Source of the DNA: Actinoallomurus vinaceus
GTDB taxonomy: Bacteria > Actinomycetota > Actinomycetes > Streptosporangiales > Streptosporangiaceae
DNA length: 64,000 nucleotides
NCBI RefSeq assembly: GCF_039542055.1
Contig: NZ_BAABHK010000002.1
Location: 930,001-994,000, forward strand
Reading direction: 5' to 3'
Shown: positions 9,601-17,436 of the stretch, piece after piece
Layout: each line of letters starts with the position of its first letter
How positions within the stretch are numbered: the stretch's first letter is position 1
The notes under the pieces: generated by a model
Told to the model about the DNA's origin: nothing
The model's input: only the letters and a program-made list of their open reading frames with translations
The model's database searches: none
Made by a program: the position numbers and the translations under genes

Positions 9601-9767
9601 AGACCGCGACGTTCACCGTCGACGACGCGGCGTTCGGCAACCGCGAGAACGCCGGGAGCGACTTCCGCCTGGCCAACGGCGGTGACACCGGCACCATCGG
9701 GCGGGTCCACGTCGCCGTCACCGGCGGCAACGTCCTCGCCCTCCACCTCTGCCCCGACGACATGTGA
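6639..9767 (+). CDS. Secreted GH92 alpha-1,2-mannosidase-like exo-mannosidase
   Basis: About 1042 residues. GTG 6639 and GTG 6642 are adjacent; the ribosome site AGGGAGG (6629-6635) is better spaced for 6642. The signal peptide ends near residue 37 (PAPAQA). The GH92 hallmark NPFIGTEKGVDWENTFPGV opens the mature protein. Further family motifs are FSDWDIYRS (near 367), GNEIDTAAPWVYDY (near 620) and GNDDLGALSS (near 661), which belong to the calcium-dependent inverting active site. After about residue 770 come an Ig/NEW3-like domain and a C-terminal domain of about 150 residues containing CDTLGSTDTECGLRLRDNG, probably carbohydrate binding. It would release mannose from alpha-mannosides of glycoproteins or yeast mannan outside the cell. 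It is followed after 16 nt by the GH99-like gene, so the two are probably cotranscribed. Confidence 0.92.
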   Translation: MVRPRSGRWRRLGIVAMGLAACVLGAPSAVAPAPAQAAPATLVSDPTDYVNPFIGTEKGVDWENTFPGVTAPFGMVQFSPDTPSGPTGYAYADDAVKGFSLTHFSGGCSSFGDIPILPVTGAIGTAPAGRTEHFSHGDEHAAPGSYSVRLTDSNVQVELGATERTGIATFRYPAGSQAQVLVKSGTSLGGDLAADAKVVNDHELAGTATAHGLCSNHRYTVYFDIAFNRPFTAHGTWQGGTVTPGSSSATGSGSGAYLTFDTSADSTVTAKIGLSYVSTDGAAKNAAAEIPGWNAARVQADTRKAWRTLLRKVAVGGASADELTVFYTSLYRCFQAPSVFNDVDGRYIGFDDVVHRVPAGHAQYEMFSDWDIYRSLAPLQAMLYPDRAGDMANSLLRDARQQGGWWPKWPAQNMTGNVMNGDNGVPLFAQYVAFGARGVDIAGALPIMKKAATRSQKVGWGWVERPGVEDYVRLGYAPNNATSQGDHGLQGASETLEWAIDDFAISRLAEAIGDDATATEYARRGQNWQNIFDPSTGYLRPRDDYGAFPAGPGFQKPPAGVFGQDGYDEGNAAQYNWLVPQDFAGLVTAMGGRDKVIPRLDDFFSRLNVGGNDPYDWAGNEIDTAAPWVYDYVGQPWKTQEVTRRIETELFTTAPDGLPGNDDLGALSSVYVWAALGMMPATPGTPALALNSPLVKRAVISLGTGRKITISAPQAADDAPYVTGMRLNGRPHESTGLPASFATRGGALDIGLSTRPDTHWATGDKAAPPSYRAHEVPAVGYITPTGTQVTRGGTSLPATVGASTLAGHAGKVGWTAASDVAGVSVTPSSGTLDLTRAGSAHVPVTIAVARGTASGYHPVKVTFRAAGGTTLPGGAVVVTVPAADAAATACDTLGSTDTECGLRLRDNGDGHTTPVTVGGRSGRSTTDGSPYEYFDVDNTIVPGGHYTATVTIDYYDHGTGNWSLQYDSTDGAYQQTAPVAKTGTDTWKTATFTVDDAAFGNRENAGSDFRLANGGDTGTIGRVHVAVTGGNVLALHLCPDDM

Positions 9768-9783
9768 CCTGAACGGAGCCACC

Positions 9784-11439
9784 ATGGAACTGTCACGCCG
9801 CACCTTCATCCGCGGCTTCGCCGCCGGCGGGTCGGCCGCTCTCGGCCTGGCCGCGCTCGGGATCGAGGCGAGACCTGCCGCCGCCGCCAGCGCGCCCGGC
9901 GACGTGGTCGGCAAGATCACCGTCGGCTACCAGGGGTGGTTCGCCTGCGCGGGCGACGGGGCCCCGATCAACGGCTGGTGGCACTGGAGCCAGAAATGGG
10001 AACAGGCGCCCTCACCGACCAACAACGCCATCAAGGCGTGGCCCGACATGCGGGAGTACGCCAATGCGTACCCCACCGCGTACGCCGACATGAACGGCGG
10101 CGGGGCCGCCACCCTCTTCTCCTCCTACGACCAGCAGACCGTCGACACCCACTTCGCGTGGATGAAGCAGTACGGCTGCGACACCGCCGCCCTGCAGCGG
10201 TTCAACCCCAACGGCGGCGAGGGCGCGACGCGCGACGCGATGGCGCAGAAGGTGCGGAGCGCCGCCGAGTCGCACGGCGTGAAGTTCTACATCATGTACG
10301 ACGTCACGGGATGGACGAGCATGCAGTCGGAGATCAAAACCGACTGGACGACCAAGATGTCCGCGTACACGGCCTCGTCCGCGTACGCGCGCCAGAACGG
10401 CAAGCCGGTCGTGTGCATCTGGGGCTTCGGCTTCAGCGATGGCAACCATCCCTGGAGCGCGTCGGCCTGCCTCGACGTCGTCAACTGGTTCAAGGGCCAG
10501 GGCTGTTACGTCATCGGCGGGGTGCCGCGCGAGTGGCACGTCGGCGGCAGCGGTGGCCGCCCGGGGTACGACGACGTCTACCTGGCGATGAACATGGTCA
10601 GCCCCTGGATGGTCGGCGCGATCAGCAGCGCCGCCGAATCCGACAACGCCTACAACACCTACACCGTGCCCGACCAGGCGTACTGCAACGCCCACGGCAT
10701 CGACTACCAGCCGTGCGTGCTGCCCGGCGACGTGTCGATACCGCAGCAGCGCACGCACGGCGACTTCATGTGGCGGCAGTTCTACAACATGGTCCGGGCG
10801 GGGGTGCAGGGCATCTACATCTCCATGTTCGACGAGTACGGCGAGGGCAACCAGATCGCCAAGACCGCCGAGAACGCCTCCATGGTCCCGTCGGGATCCG
10901 GCCTGCGGGCGCTGGACGAGGACGGCATGGCCTGCTCGTCGGACTATTACCTGCGGCTCACCGGCGACGGCGGCCGGATGCTCAAGGGCCAGATCGCCCT
11001 CACCGCCACCCGGCCCACCCAGCCCGTCGTCACCGGCGGCACCCTGAAGGTCATCAGCCTGCGCTCCCGCGCCGACAACGACTACGTCACCGCGGAGAAC
11101 GCGGGCGCCTCCGCGCTGATCGCGAACCGCACGGCGATCGGCCCATGGGAGCAGTTCGACGTGGTCGACGCGGGCGGCGGCAACATCGCGCTGCGCGCCC
11201 ACGCCGACAACCAGTACGTCTCCGCCGACAACGCGGGGGCCTCACCGCTGATCGCCGATCGCACGGCGGTCGGTCAATGGGAGACATTCCGCCTGATCCG
11301 CAACGCGGGCGGCACCGTCAGCCTGCTCGCACTGGCCAACAGCATGTACGTCACCGCGGAGAACGCGGGGGCCTCGGCGCTGATCGCGAACCGCACATCG
11401 ATCGGCCAGTGGGAGCAGTTCGACCTCGTCGTGTCATGA
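9784..11439 (+). CDS. Tat-exported GH71/GH99-like glycosidase with fascin-like triple-repeat domain
   Basis: 551 residues from ATG 9784 (ACGGAG just upstream). A twin-arginine signal SRRTFIRG and a hydrophobic stretch end at AAAAS (about residue 36). The catalytic region (about 40-415) is a barrel related to GH71/GH99, enzymes acting on alpha-1,3-glucan or alpha-mannans; recognisable stretches are KITVGYQGWFACAGDG, KFYIMYDVTGW and GIYISMFDEYGEGNQI. The C-terminal 130 residues are three 44-residue repeats with the core YVTAENAGASALIANR and WEQFDLV, a fascin/actin-crosslinking beta-trefoil, probably glycan binding. Next to GH92, a role in alpha-mannan breakdown is plausible. Substrate and catalytic acids are not established from sequence. 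It is closely linked to GH92 and probably in its operon. Confidence 0.82.
   Translation: MELSRRTFIRGFAAGGSAALGLAALGIEARPAAAASAPGDVVGKITVGYQGWFACAGDGAPINGWWHWSQKWEQAPSPTNNAIKAWPDMREYANAYPTAYADMNGGGAATLFSSYDQQTVDTHFAWMKQYGCDTAALQRFNPNGGEGATRDAMAQKVRSAAESHGVKFYIMYDVTGWTSMQSEIKTDWTTKMSAYTASSAYARQNGKPVVCIWGFGFSDGNHPWSASACLDVVNWFKGQGCYVIGGVPREWHVGGSGGRPGYDDVYLAMNMVSPWMVGAISSAAESDNAYNTYTVPDQAYCNAHGIDYQPCVLPGDVSIPQQRTHGDFMWRQFYNMVRAGVQGIYISMFDEYGEGNQIAKTAENASMVPSGSGLRALDEDGMACSSDYYLRLTGDGGRMLKGQIALTATRPTQPVVTGGTLKVISLRSRADNDYVTAENAGASALIANRTAIGPWEQFDVVDAGGGNIALRAHADNQYVSADNAGASPLIADRTAVGQWETFRLIRNAGGTVSLLALANSMYVTAENAGASALIANRTSIGQWEQFDLVVS
11053..11436 (+). repeat. Three 132-bp coding repeats (beta-trefoil)
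   Basis: The element TACGTCACCGCGGAGAACGC occurs at 11083 and 11347 with a variant at 11215, exactly 132 nt apart. Copies 1 and 3 are nearly identical in DNA, suggesting recent duplication or gene conversion inside the lectin-like tail. Confidence 0.8.
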
Positions 11440-11530
11440 CGGCCGGCGCGACGCGGTCGCGGCCCTGCCCGCCGTAACCGTCGGCGGCCGCCCGCTCCGG
11501 CGGCGACCGGGCCACGGAACCGACCCGCGC

Positions 11531-11567
11531 GGGTCGCCGGGCGCCCATGACGGGCGTCCGGCGACCC
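11531..11567. terminator. Hairpin after the GH99-like gene
   Basis: GGGTCGCCGG (11531-11540) and CCGGCGACCC (11558-11567) pair exactly, with a nested smaller stem between them. It lies 92 nt after the stop codon, before the second ROK gene. Confidence 0.55.
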
Positions 11568-11682
11568 AGGGGAATTCCTCCGGTTTTGCACCTTAATTCA
11601 AGACTTAGCCGACGTTCTGGGACCTAGTTTCGCCGACTATGCCTGCTAACGTGAGGGCGGACATGTCGAAGCCGAGGAGCCA

Positions 11683-12921
11683 GTGATCGATACTCCGCTG
11701 AACCTCCGCGAGGTTGGGCGGCTTCGGGTCCTCGAGGCGCTTCATCACGTCGGTCGATCAAGTCGTGCGGAGCTCACCAGACTCACCGGACTGTCCCGGG
11801 CGACGGTCTCCTCGATCGTCGCGGACCTGCTGGCCGCCGGTCTGATCAGGGAAGCCCCGGACACGTCGGCGTCACGGGGCCGGCCGACCGGCCGGCCGGC
11901 ACAGCCCTTGACGGTCAACGCCTCCGCCGCCTACGCGGTCGCGGCCGACATCGGCCATCAGCACGTCCGTGTCGCCGTATGTGATCTCAACGGAGACCCG
12001 ATCTGGGACACCGTCGTGGCCAACGACACCGACCGGGCACCGCACGAGACCCTCGACCTCACCGCGGACCTGATCCATCAGGCGATCCGCGAGAAGAACA
12101 TCGCCGTCGGCGACGTCCTGGGGCTGGGCGTCGATATCGCCGCTCCGGTCCGCGCCACCGACGGCGGACTGGAGGCGCACGGCATCAAGTCCGGTTGGAT
12201 GGGTCTGCGGCCGGGCCGTGAGCTGGAAGAGCGAACGGGGCTGACGGCTCGGCTCGCCAACGACGCCGACGCCGGCGCCCTCGCCGAACGGCTCTACGGC
12301 GCCGGGCGTGGCACGTCCGACATGGTGTACATCAGGCTCTCCACCGGCATCGGCGCTGGAATCGTCAGCGGCGGCCGGCCGCTGACCGGCGCGGGCGGCC
12401 TCGCCGGTGAAGTCGGTCATCTCCTGTCCGACCCCCGCGGCGACATGTGCCGATGCGGGAACCGTGGATGTCTGGAGACCGTGGCCGGCCCGGCCGCCAT
12501 CGCCAAGCTCCTGGAGGAGAGCCGCGGCCGCCGCGTCACCGTCCCCGATCTCCTGCGCCTGATCGAGGAGGGCGACCGGGGGGCGATCCGTGCGCTGGAG
12601 GACGCCGCCGACCACATCGGCATCGCCCTGGCCGACCTCGTCACCCTGCTCAATCCCGAGTTGATCGTCGTCGGCGGTGATCTGGCGGCCGCCGGCCCGA
12701 GGCTCCTCGCGCCGCTGGAACGGGCGATCCGGCGTTACGCCCTGGCACCCGCCGCGGACAACGTCACCGTCGTGCCGGGCGAACTCGGTGACCAAGCCGA
12801 GGTACGCGGTGCCGCCGGCATGGTCCTCGCCCACGCCCCCCGGATACTCGCCGACCGGATCGCCTCCGCGGAACGCGGCGGGGACCAGCACCCGGCGACC
12901 TCCACTCAATCGCTCCAGTGA
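11683..12921 (+). CDS. ROK-family transcriptional repressor (copy 2)
   Basis: 412 residues from GTG 11683, with ribosome site GAGGAG 3 nt upstream. It has an N-terminal winged helix (SRAELTRLTGLSRATVSSIV), the kinase-like loop AADIGHQHVRVAV, LANDADAGALAE with the conserved Asp, GEVGH and the zinc motif CRCGNRGCLE. It is a paralogue of the ROK gene at 1392-2552, with strong similarity from the first residues to the end. It points away from the glycosidases, closing the cluster on the right. The family usually binds a sugar and releases an operator; the ligand is unknown but a mannose- or glucose-type sugar would fit the context. The C-terminal 20 residues are polar and variable. Confidence 0.9.
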   Translation: MIDTPLNLREVGRLRVLEALHHVGRSSRAELTRLTGLSRATVSSIVADLLAAGLIREAPDTSASRGRPTGRPAQPLTVNASAAYAVAADIGHQHVRVAVCDLNGDPIWDTVVANDTDRAPHETLDLTADLIHQAIREKNIAVGDVLGLGVDIAAPVRATDGGLEAHGIKSGWMGLRPGRELEERTGLTARLANDADAGALAERLYGAGRGTSDMVYIRLSTGIGAGIVSGGRPLTGAGGLAGEVGHLLSDPRGDMCRCGNRGCLETVAGPAAIAKLLEESRGRRVTVPDLLRLIEEGDRGAIRALEDAADHIGIALADLVTLLNPELIVVGGDLAAAGPRLLAPLERAIRRYALAPAADNVTVVPGELGDQAEVRGAAGMVLAHAPRILADRIASAERGGDQHPATSTQSLQ

Positions 12922-13124
12922 CGAGAAGGTGCAGGTCGATTCCTGGATTCCAGGCCGTCCACCTTCGCCGATTCGAACGCCACGGCGGTCCCCGCTCCCG
13001 GCCAGATCGCATCGTTACACCTCCCACATCGCGGACTCAGCCGACGGCTCGCATTCCGCGCGTTGATCCACGATGATCAGTTCGTGAGGTCGGAACGTTC
13101 CATGCCTTCCCCCAGGAGAAACAC

Positions 13125-14309
13125 GTGACCCCGCAGCGGATCCCGGTACCGACAGAGCACATCTACGACACTCAGGCGCGGCTCCGTGACATCGGGCCCG
13201 TCGTGCCGATCGAGCTCAGCGGCGGCGTCGGCGTGTGGGCGGTGACCACACATGCCGCGGCGCACGAGGTCCTGGCCAACGACAAGGTGTACGCGCGCAA
13301 CGCCCGCAACTACCCCGCGCTGCACGACGGCAGCATCCCGGCGGACTGGCCGTTCCGGCCGTTCATCGAGGCCGACCACATGGCGACGGCGGACGGCCTC
13401 GACCACCGGCGGCTGCGCACGATGGTGAACAAGGCGTTCACCCCGTCCAGGGTGACGGCTCTGGCACCCCGCATCGAGGAGATCACCGCCGCGCTCATCG
13501 ACGATCTGACCGCGGCCGGGGACGGCGTGGACCTGGTCCCGGCCTTCGGCGAGGCCCTGCCGATCAAGGTGATCTGCGAGTTGTTCGGCATCCCGGAGGA
13601 GGACCGGGCACCGCTCCGGGCCTGGACCCAATCGGTGATCAACGCCGGCGACCAGTCGGTCGAGGCACAGCTGGCGATGCTCGGCTACCTCGCCCGGTTC
13701 GCCGAACGCCGACGCGCCGACCTGCAGGACGACCTCACCTCAATGCTGATCAAGGTGCAGCAGGACGGCGAGGTCACCCTCTCCGACGACGAACTCGCCG
13801 GCATGCTCTTCCTGTTCGTGATCGCCGGGCACGAGACCACGATGCACCTGCTCGACAACGCCATCGTGGCGCTGTCACTGCACCCCGACCAGCGCGACCT
13901 CGCCATCCGGGACGGCCTATGGGAACAGGTCGTCGAGGAGACACTGCGCCGCTACCCCTCCGTGCCGATGGCCGTCTTCCGGTTCACCACCCAGGACACC
14001 ACGCTGGCCGGCGTGGAACTCCCCGCCGGCGCCCCGTTGCTGCTGTCCCTGTCCGGCACCGACTCGGCCCAGCACGGCGCTGACGCCGACCGGTTCGACA
14101 TCACCCGCACCCACAGGGCCCACCTGGCCTTCGGGCACGGGCCGCACTTCTGTGTCGGCGCGCCGCTCGCCCGCCTGGAAGGCAGGATCGGCCTGTCCGC
14201 GCTGTACCAGCGCTTCCCGAAGCTACGCATGGCCGTCGACCCGTCCGAGGTGATGTACACCTCGTTCACCACGAGCGGACCCGCCTCGCTCCCGGTCCAC
14301 CTGTACTGA
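13125..14309 (+). CDS. Cytochrome P450
   Basis: 394 residues from GTG 13125 (AGGAG 6 nt upstream), the normal length of a soluble bacterial class I P450. Seen are the I-helix oxygen-binding motif AGHETT (234-239), the K-helix ExxR (Glu272, Arg275) and the haem loop FGHGPHFCVG with axial Cys343. It needs a ferredoxin and ferredoxin reductase, neither of which is adjacent. The closest general type is the CYP105/107-like group that hydroxylates secondary metabolites and xenobiotics; the substrate cannot be inferred. It stands alone with a terminator behind it. Confidence 0.95.
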   Translation: MTPQRIPVPTEHIYDTQARLRDIGPVVPIELSGGVGVWAVTTHAAAHEVLANDKVYARNARNYPALHDGSIPADWPFRPFIEADHMATADGLDHRRLRTMVNKAFTPSRVTALAPRIEEITAALIDDLTAAGDGVDLVPAFGEALPIKVICELFGIPEEDRAPLRAWTQSVINAGDQSVEAQLAMLGYLARFAERRRADLQDDLTSMLIKVQQDGEVTLSDDELAGMLFLFVIAGHETTMHLLDNAIVALSLHPDQRDLAIRDGLWEQVVEETLRRYPSVPMAVFRFTTQDTTLAGVELPAGAPLLLSLSGTDSAQHGADADRFDITRTHRAHLAFGHGPHFCVGAPLARLEGRIGLSALYQRFPKLRMAVDPSEVMYTSFTTSGPASLPVHLY

Positions 14310-14319
14310 ACCGCACCGT

Positions 14320-14355
14320 GCCCCTCGCCGCGCTGCCTTTGGGACGGCGAGGGGC
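14320..14355 (+). terminator. Terminator of the P450 gene
   Basis: GCCCCTCGCCG (14320-14330) pairs perfectly with CGGCGAGGGGC (14345-14355) around a 14-nt loop, 11 nt after the P450 stop codon. Confidence 0.75.
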
Positions 14356-14477
14356 CTAGAGGGTGTCCGGTGGCATGCGACGGTGACGGCAAGCGCGGTC
14401 TTGTCGGCGGAAGAACGCCGTCCACGTCGGCCCGAAGGCTGGTCGATCTTGGCTGATTGTCGGCACGGCCTGTCACC

Positions 14478-15149
14478 ATGGCCCGCATGGCGACAACCGG
14501 CCTCTTGGCCCCGTTCCAGTGGCTCAACGTGCCCGAGAACGAGGGTGGCGGCCCACTGGACGTGATCTTCAGCGTGGCCTTCTTCCACGGGCTCGACCCG
14601 GCGGAGGTGGTGCGCCGCTTCAGTTGCGGCGAGGACTCCGGCCAAGAGTCGGACTTCGGCGAACTCAACGAGAAGGCCGACGAGTTCGTCAACGAGACCG
14701 CAGGCGGGGATGGCGGCGGCTACGTAGGCGTCTTCCAGGCCGGCGAGTGGTGCGTGGCCATTGAGCCCTACGGCTGGATGGTCACGCTCCACGAGGTGGT
14801 GACCAAGCTGTCACGGGGTTGCGAGGTGCTGGCGGTCACCCGGCACGACTACGCCGCCGAGCACAGCTTCGAGTACGCGATCGATGGCACGATCATCACC
14901 GGCTACCGGCTGCGGCACCCGTACGAGCGTTACGGCTCCGACCCTGACCGGCTCAACGGGTTCATGCTGGAGCTGGGCATGGGGCTGGACAAGCCGGAGA
15001 ATGAGGCCGCGTGGGACGCCGCCTGGGAGGACAACTACGACACCGCCGTACCAAGGGGCTTCGCCCTGGCGGCGAAGGTCACCGGGGTGCCGTTCACGCC
15101 GGACATGCTCGGCCGCCCGATGCTGATGGGGCCTATCGTGGAAAGATGA
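14478..15149 (+). CDS. DUF6461 family protein
   Basis: 223 residues from ATG 14478 (or 220 from ATG 14487); neither has a clear ribosome site. It resembles the actinobacterial DUF6461 group: LDVIFSVAFFHGLDPAEVVRRF near the start, WCVAIEPYGWMVTLHEVVTKLSRG in the middle and HSFEYAIDGTIITGY. These proteins have no proven function and often occur as scattered paralogues near variable loci. It is predicted soluble, with no signal peptide. It is convergent with the MFS gene at 15224 and shows nothing suggesting linkage to the P450. Confidence 0.8.
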   Translation: MARMATTGLLAPFQWLNVPENEGGGPLDVIFSVAFFHGLDPAEVVRRFSCGEDSGQESDFGELNEKADEFVNETAGGDGGGYVGVFQAGEWCVAIEPYGWMVTLHEVVTKLSRGCEVLAVTRHDYAAEHSFEYAIDGTIITGYRLRHPYERYGSDPDRLNGFMLELGMGLDKPENEAAWDAAWEDNYDTAVPRGFALAAKVTGVPFTPDMLGRPMLMGPIVER

Positions 15150-15223
15150 TCACCTTCTCGGCGGCGACGGCACCGTGAGTCTGTGGAGTGGTGACGGAGG
15201 GCGATGGCCTGAGTCCTGGGGCC

Positions 15224-16525
15224 TCAGACCTGCAGTTGAGTAACAGTGCTTCCTGCCAACGGTCTCGGTGACCTCGGTGCTGTTGCGCCAGGCGGGACAT
15301 ATCCGGGGGCAGGAACGGCGGGGGGCTTGCCGCCGTGCTGGAAGAAGCGTGCCGTGGTCACCAGGATCAGGGCGAGGACGGCGGGTACCGCGTAGGCGAT
15401 CCGGAAGTGGCCCGTCGCCCCCAGGCCTCCGCTCGCGCCGGCTCCGACGAGAACGCCGACGTAGTTGAAGACGTTGAGCCGGGCCAGCACCGTCTCGGGG
15501 GCGCCGGGCCGCAGCCGGCCGGCGGAGGCGACGCACAACGGGGTGAGAGCAGCGGTCCCCAGGCCCGCGCAGCATGCCGCGACGACCGCGTACGGCCAGC
15601 TCGGGGCCGCTGCCAGACCGGCCAGGGCGGCGGCCGCGAGCAGGGTGGCACCGCGGACCACCGCCACCGGCCCGACCCGGCGGACCATGCGGTCGGCGCT
15701 CGCCCGGCCGGTCACCGTGCCCGCCTGGTAGGCCGCGTATGCGAGCGGCGCGGCCGCCAGGGACGCGGCGAGGGTCTGGTGAAGGTAGGCGGTCGACCAT
15801 GCCGAGACCGTGGAGTCGACGACGTAGGCGACGAGGAGAACGACACCGAAGGGGACCAGCCGCGCCCACACCCGCCGGCCCAGGACCTCCTGAGCGGCCG
15901 CCGGACTGTCGCCGGACGAGGAGAGTGCGGGCGGGAGGACATGGGGCCGGACGGTCAGCGCCAGGAGGGCCACGAGCGCGGCGTGCGCGGTCAGGACGTA
16001 CTCGACCGGCCAGCCCAGCCGGGAGACGCCCGCCGTCAGCAGCGCGGCCGCCACGCCCGCGGCGCTCCAGGCGGCGTAGAAGGAGGAGAGGATGCTGCGC
16101 CCGTAGTGGCGTTCGACGGTGGCCGCGCGGGTGTTGACGGACACGTCGATGGCGCCCAGGGCCAACCCGAAGAGAACATAGGCCGCCGAGGCGGCGAGCC
16201 GGCCAGGTGCCCACGCCACGGACAGCAGGGCCGCGGCCGCGGTCAGCACCGCCGCGCGCATGACGGCGACGGGACCCGAGCGGCGCACGGCGGCCAGGCC
16301 CGCGAAACTGCCGGCGCCCGCGGCCAGCGTCAGGACGATCGTGAGCGCGGTCATCGCCAGGGACGACAGCCCCAGATGACTCTCCACGGCGGGCGCGGTG
16401 GTGGACACGGCGGCCACCGCCACGCCCTGGGCGGCGAACACGGTGGCCGTGACGCGACGGGCTCCGGCGAGCGGGCCACTTCTCACGGACCGAGGCGGAG
16501 CCGTCGCTCCGACGGATGCGGTCAT
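15224..16525 (-). CDS. MFS transporter
   Basis: 433 residues from ATG 16525 (GGAAGAGG upstream). It has twelve predicted hydrophobic helices, with the loop SFAGLAAVRRSGPVAVM after helix 2 and a second-half loop GRASADRMVRRVGPVAVV that mirrors it, the duplicated half signature of the major facilitator superfamily. Overall it looks like small-molecule or sugar efflux members (YbjJ/fucose-permease-like). The substrate is not predictable. The C-terminal tail (HGGKPPAVPAPGYVPPGA) is cytoplasmic and low in complexity. It is monocistronic. Confidence 0.87.
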   Translation of the reverse strand: MTASVGATAPPRSVRSGPLAGARRVTATVFAAQGVAVAAVSTTAPAVESHLGLSSLAMTALTIVLTLAAGAGSFAGLAAVRRSGPVAVMRAAVLTAAAALLSVAWAPGRLAASAAYVLFGLALGAIDVSVNTRAATVERHYGRSILSSFYAAWSAAGVAAALLTAGVSRLGWPVEYVLTAHAALVALLALTVRPHVLPPALSSSGDSPAAAQEVLGRRVWARLVPFGVVLLVAYVVDSTVSAWSTAYLHQTLAASLAAAPLAYAAYQAGTVTGRASADRMVRRVGPVAVVRGATLLAAAALAGLAAAPSWPYAVVAACCAGLGTAALTPLCVASAGRLRPGAPETVLARLNVFNYVGVLVGAGASGGLGATGHFRIAYAVPAVLALILVTTARFFQHGGKPPAVPAPGYVPPGATAPRSPRPLAGSTVTQLQV

Positions 16526-16834
16526 GGGGGCCCTCTTCCTGTCACGGACCGTGGACGGGCCGGCGTGCGCGAAGGAATACGGACCGGCACGACGGAGGAC
16601 ACCGACGGCCACACGGAGGACCCTGGCGGCCAGGAGCGGATGGCCCGGGCGGTGCCTCAGGAGACCGGCTCACCACCAGCCGAGCGGCAAGGTCCACCGG
16701 CCCGCGCCGTGCCAGGCCGGTCAACGGGCTGGCCGCTGGAGCCCCCTTTGTGGCCGCACAGGCCAGTCCGCGGGTGCTTGCACGCTGCCTAGATTCCCCC
16801 CACGCCGAACGTGGCGACGAGAGGAGGTTGACTC
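16526..16834. other. Gene-free stretch
   Basis: About 310 bases between the divergent MFS gene and a small ORF. I see no convincing gene, RNA or repeat; only the MFS ribosome site and possible promoter sequences lie here. Confidence 0.4.
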
Positions 16835-16999
16835 GTGAAGGAGTCCGAATTCGACACGTGCAAGAGGAAGACTGCCTCACCGGAGATCTGGGCTTTGCCC
16901 TATTCCGATGTTTTTGCTGGTCAGGGCCGCGCGGCCGGGGATCGGGGGGATGACCCCGGCCGCGCGGCGGTCCATGGGGCGCTCAGCGCCGATCGGTGA
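16835..16999 (+). CDS. Possible 54-residue small protein or leader ORF
   Basis: GTG 16835 follows a strong ribosome site (GAGGAGG, 16821-16827). The first 30 codons (KESEFDTCKRKTASPEIWAL, PYSDVFAGQG) use ordinary actinomycete codons. The last 25 codons run through a 14-bp perfect hairpin, which is unusual for a real protein end, so this may be a leader peptide before a terminator or a truncated remnant. No family is recognised. It overlaps the end of the opposite-strand gene by 17 nt. Confidence 0.35.
   Translation: MKESEFDTCKRKTASPEIWALPYSDVFAGQGRAAGDRGDDPGRAAVHGALSADR
16927..16967. terminator. Strong 14-bp-arm hairpin
   Basis: CCGCGCGGCCGGGG (16927-16940) pairs exactly with CCCCGGCCGCGCGG (16954-16967) across a 13-nt loop. 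It lies between a small plus-strand ORF and the end of the minus-strand gene at 16983 and could end both transcripts. Confidence 0.7.
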
Positions 17000-17333
17000 C
17001 CTTCATGATCTGCCATAGCTCCTCGCGGAGCCGGTCACGACAGACACGGTACTGCGCCCAGTCGCCGCCGAAGGCTTTCATTACGACATATTCCTCGTCA
17101 TCGCTGGTCTTCCGTACCGGCCGGGAATGGTGCACGGCATCGTGCATCTCACTCCACAGGCGGTCGCGCCAGGCGCGATAGAGCTCCATGTCGCCGCCGA
17201 ACTTGGCCTCCACCAGCAGCTTCTCCTCGCGGATGTCCCAGTCGGCGAGGTCGGTTCCGTGGCGGCGCGGCTCGTGCGTGGTGACCGCGCGGGACACCGG
17301 GCGGTCATGCTTGCCCGGGGGCCACACCTTCAT
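16983..17333 (-). CDS. Hypothetical protein with an internal duplication
   Basis: 116 residues from ATG 17333, the in-frame ATG properly spaced from GAGGAG; an ATG at 17342 directly abuts that site. It contains two related modules of about 30 residues: KLLVEAKFGGDMELYRAWRD and EYVVMKAFGGDWAQYRVCRD, each followed by RLxxE. This suggests a tandem-duplicated helical hairpin. No signal peptide or membrane segment is present and no known family was recognised. It is divergent from the TetR gene at 17437, with 103 nt between, so it could be a TetR target. Confidence 0.6.
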   Translation of the reverse strand: MKVWPPGKHDRPVSRAVTTHEPRRHGTDLADWDIREEKLLVEAKFGGDMELYRAWRDRLWSEMHDAVHHSRPVRKTSDDEEYVVMKAFGGDWAQYRVCRDRLREELWQIMKVTDRR

Positions 17334-17436
17334 GACGTCCATCTCCTCGTTCTTGCCGACACCAAGAAGGACGCATCAGACCGCCGCTCGGATGACAAGG
17401 ATGTTCGCGCGCTGTCGTCTCTGAGAGTCTGGAGGC

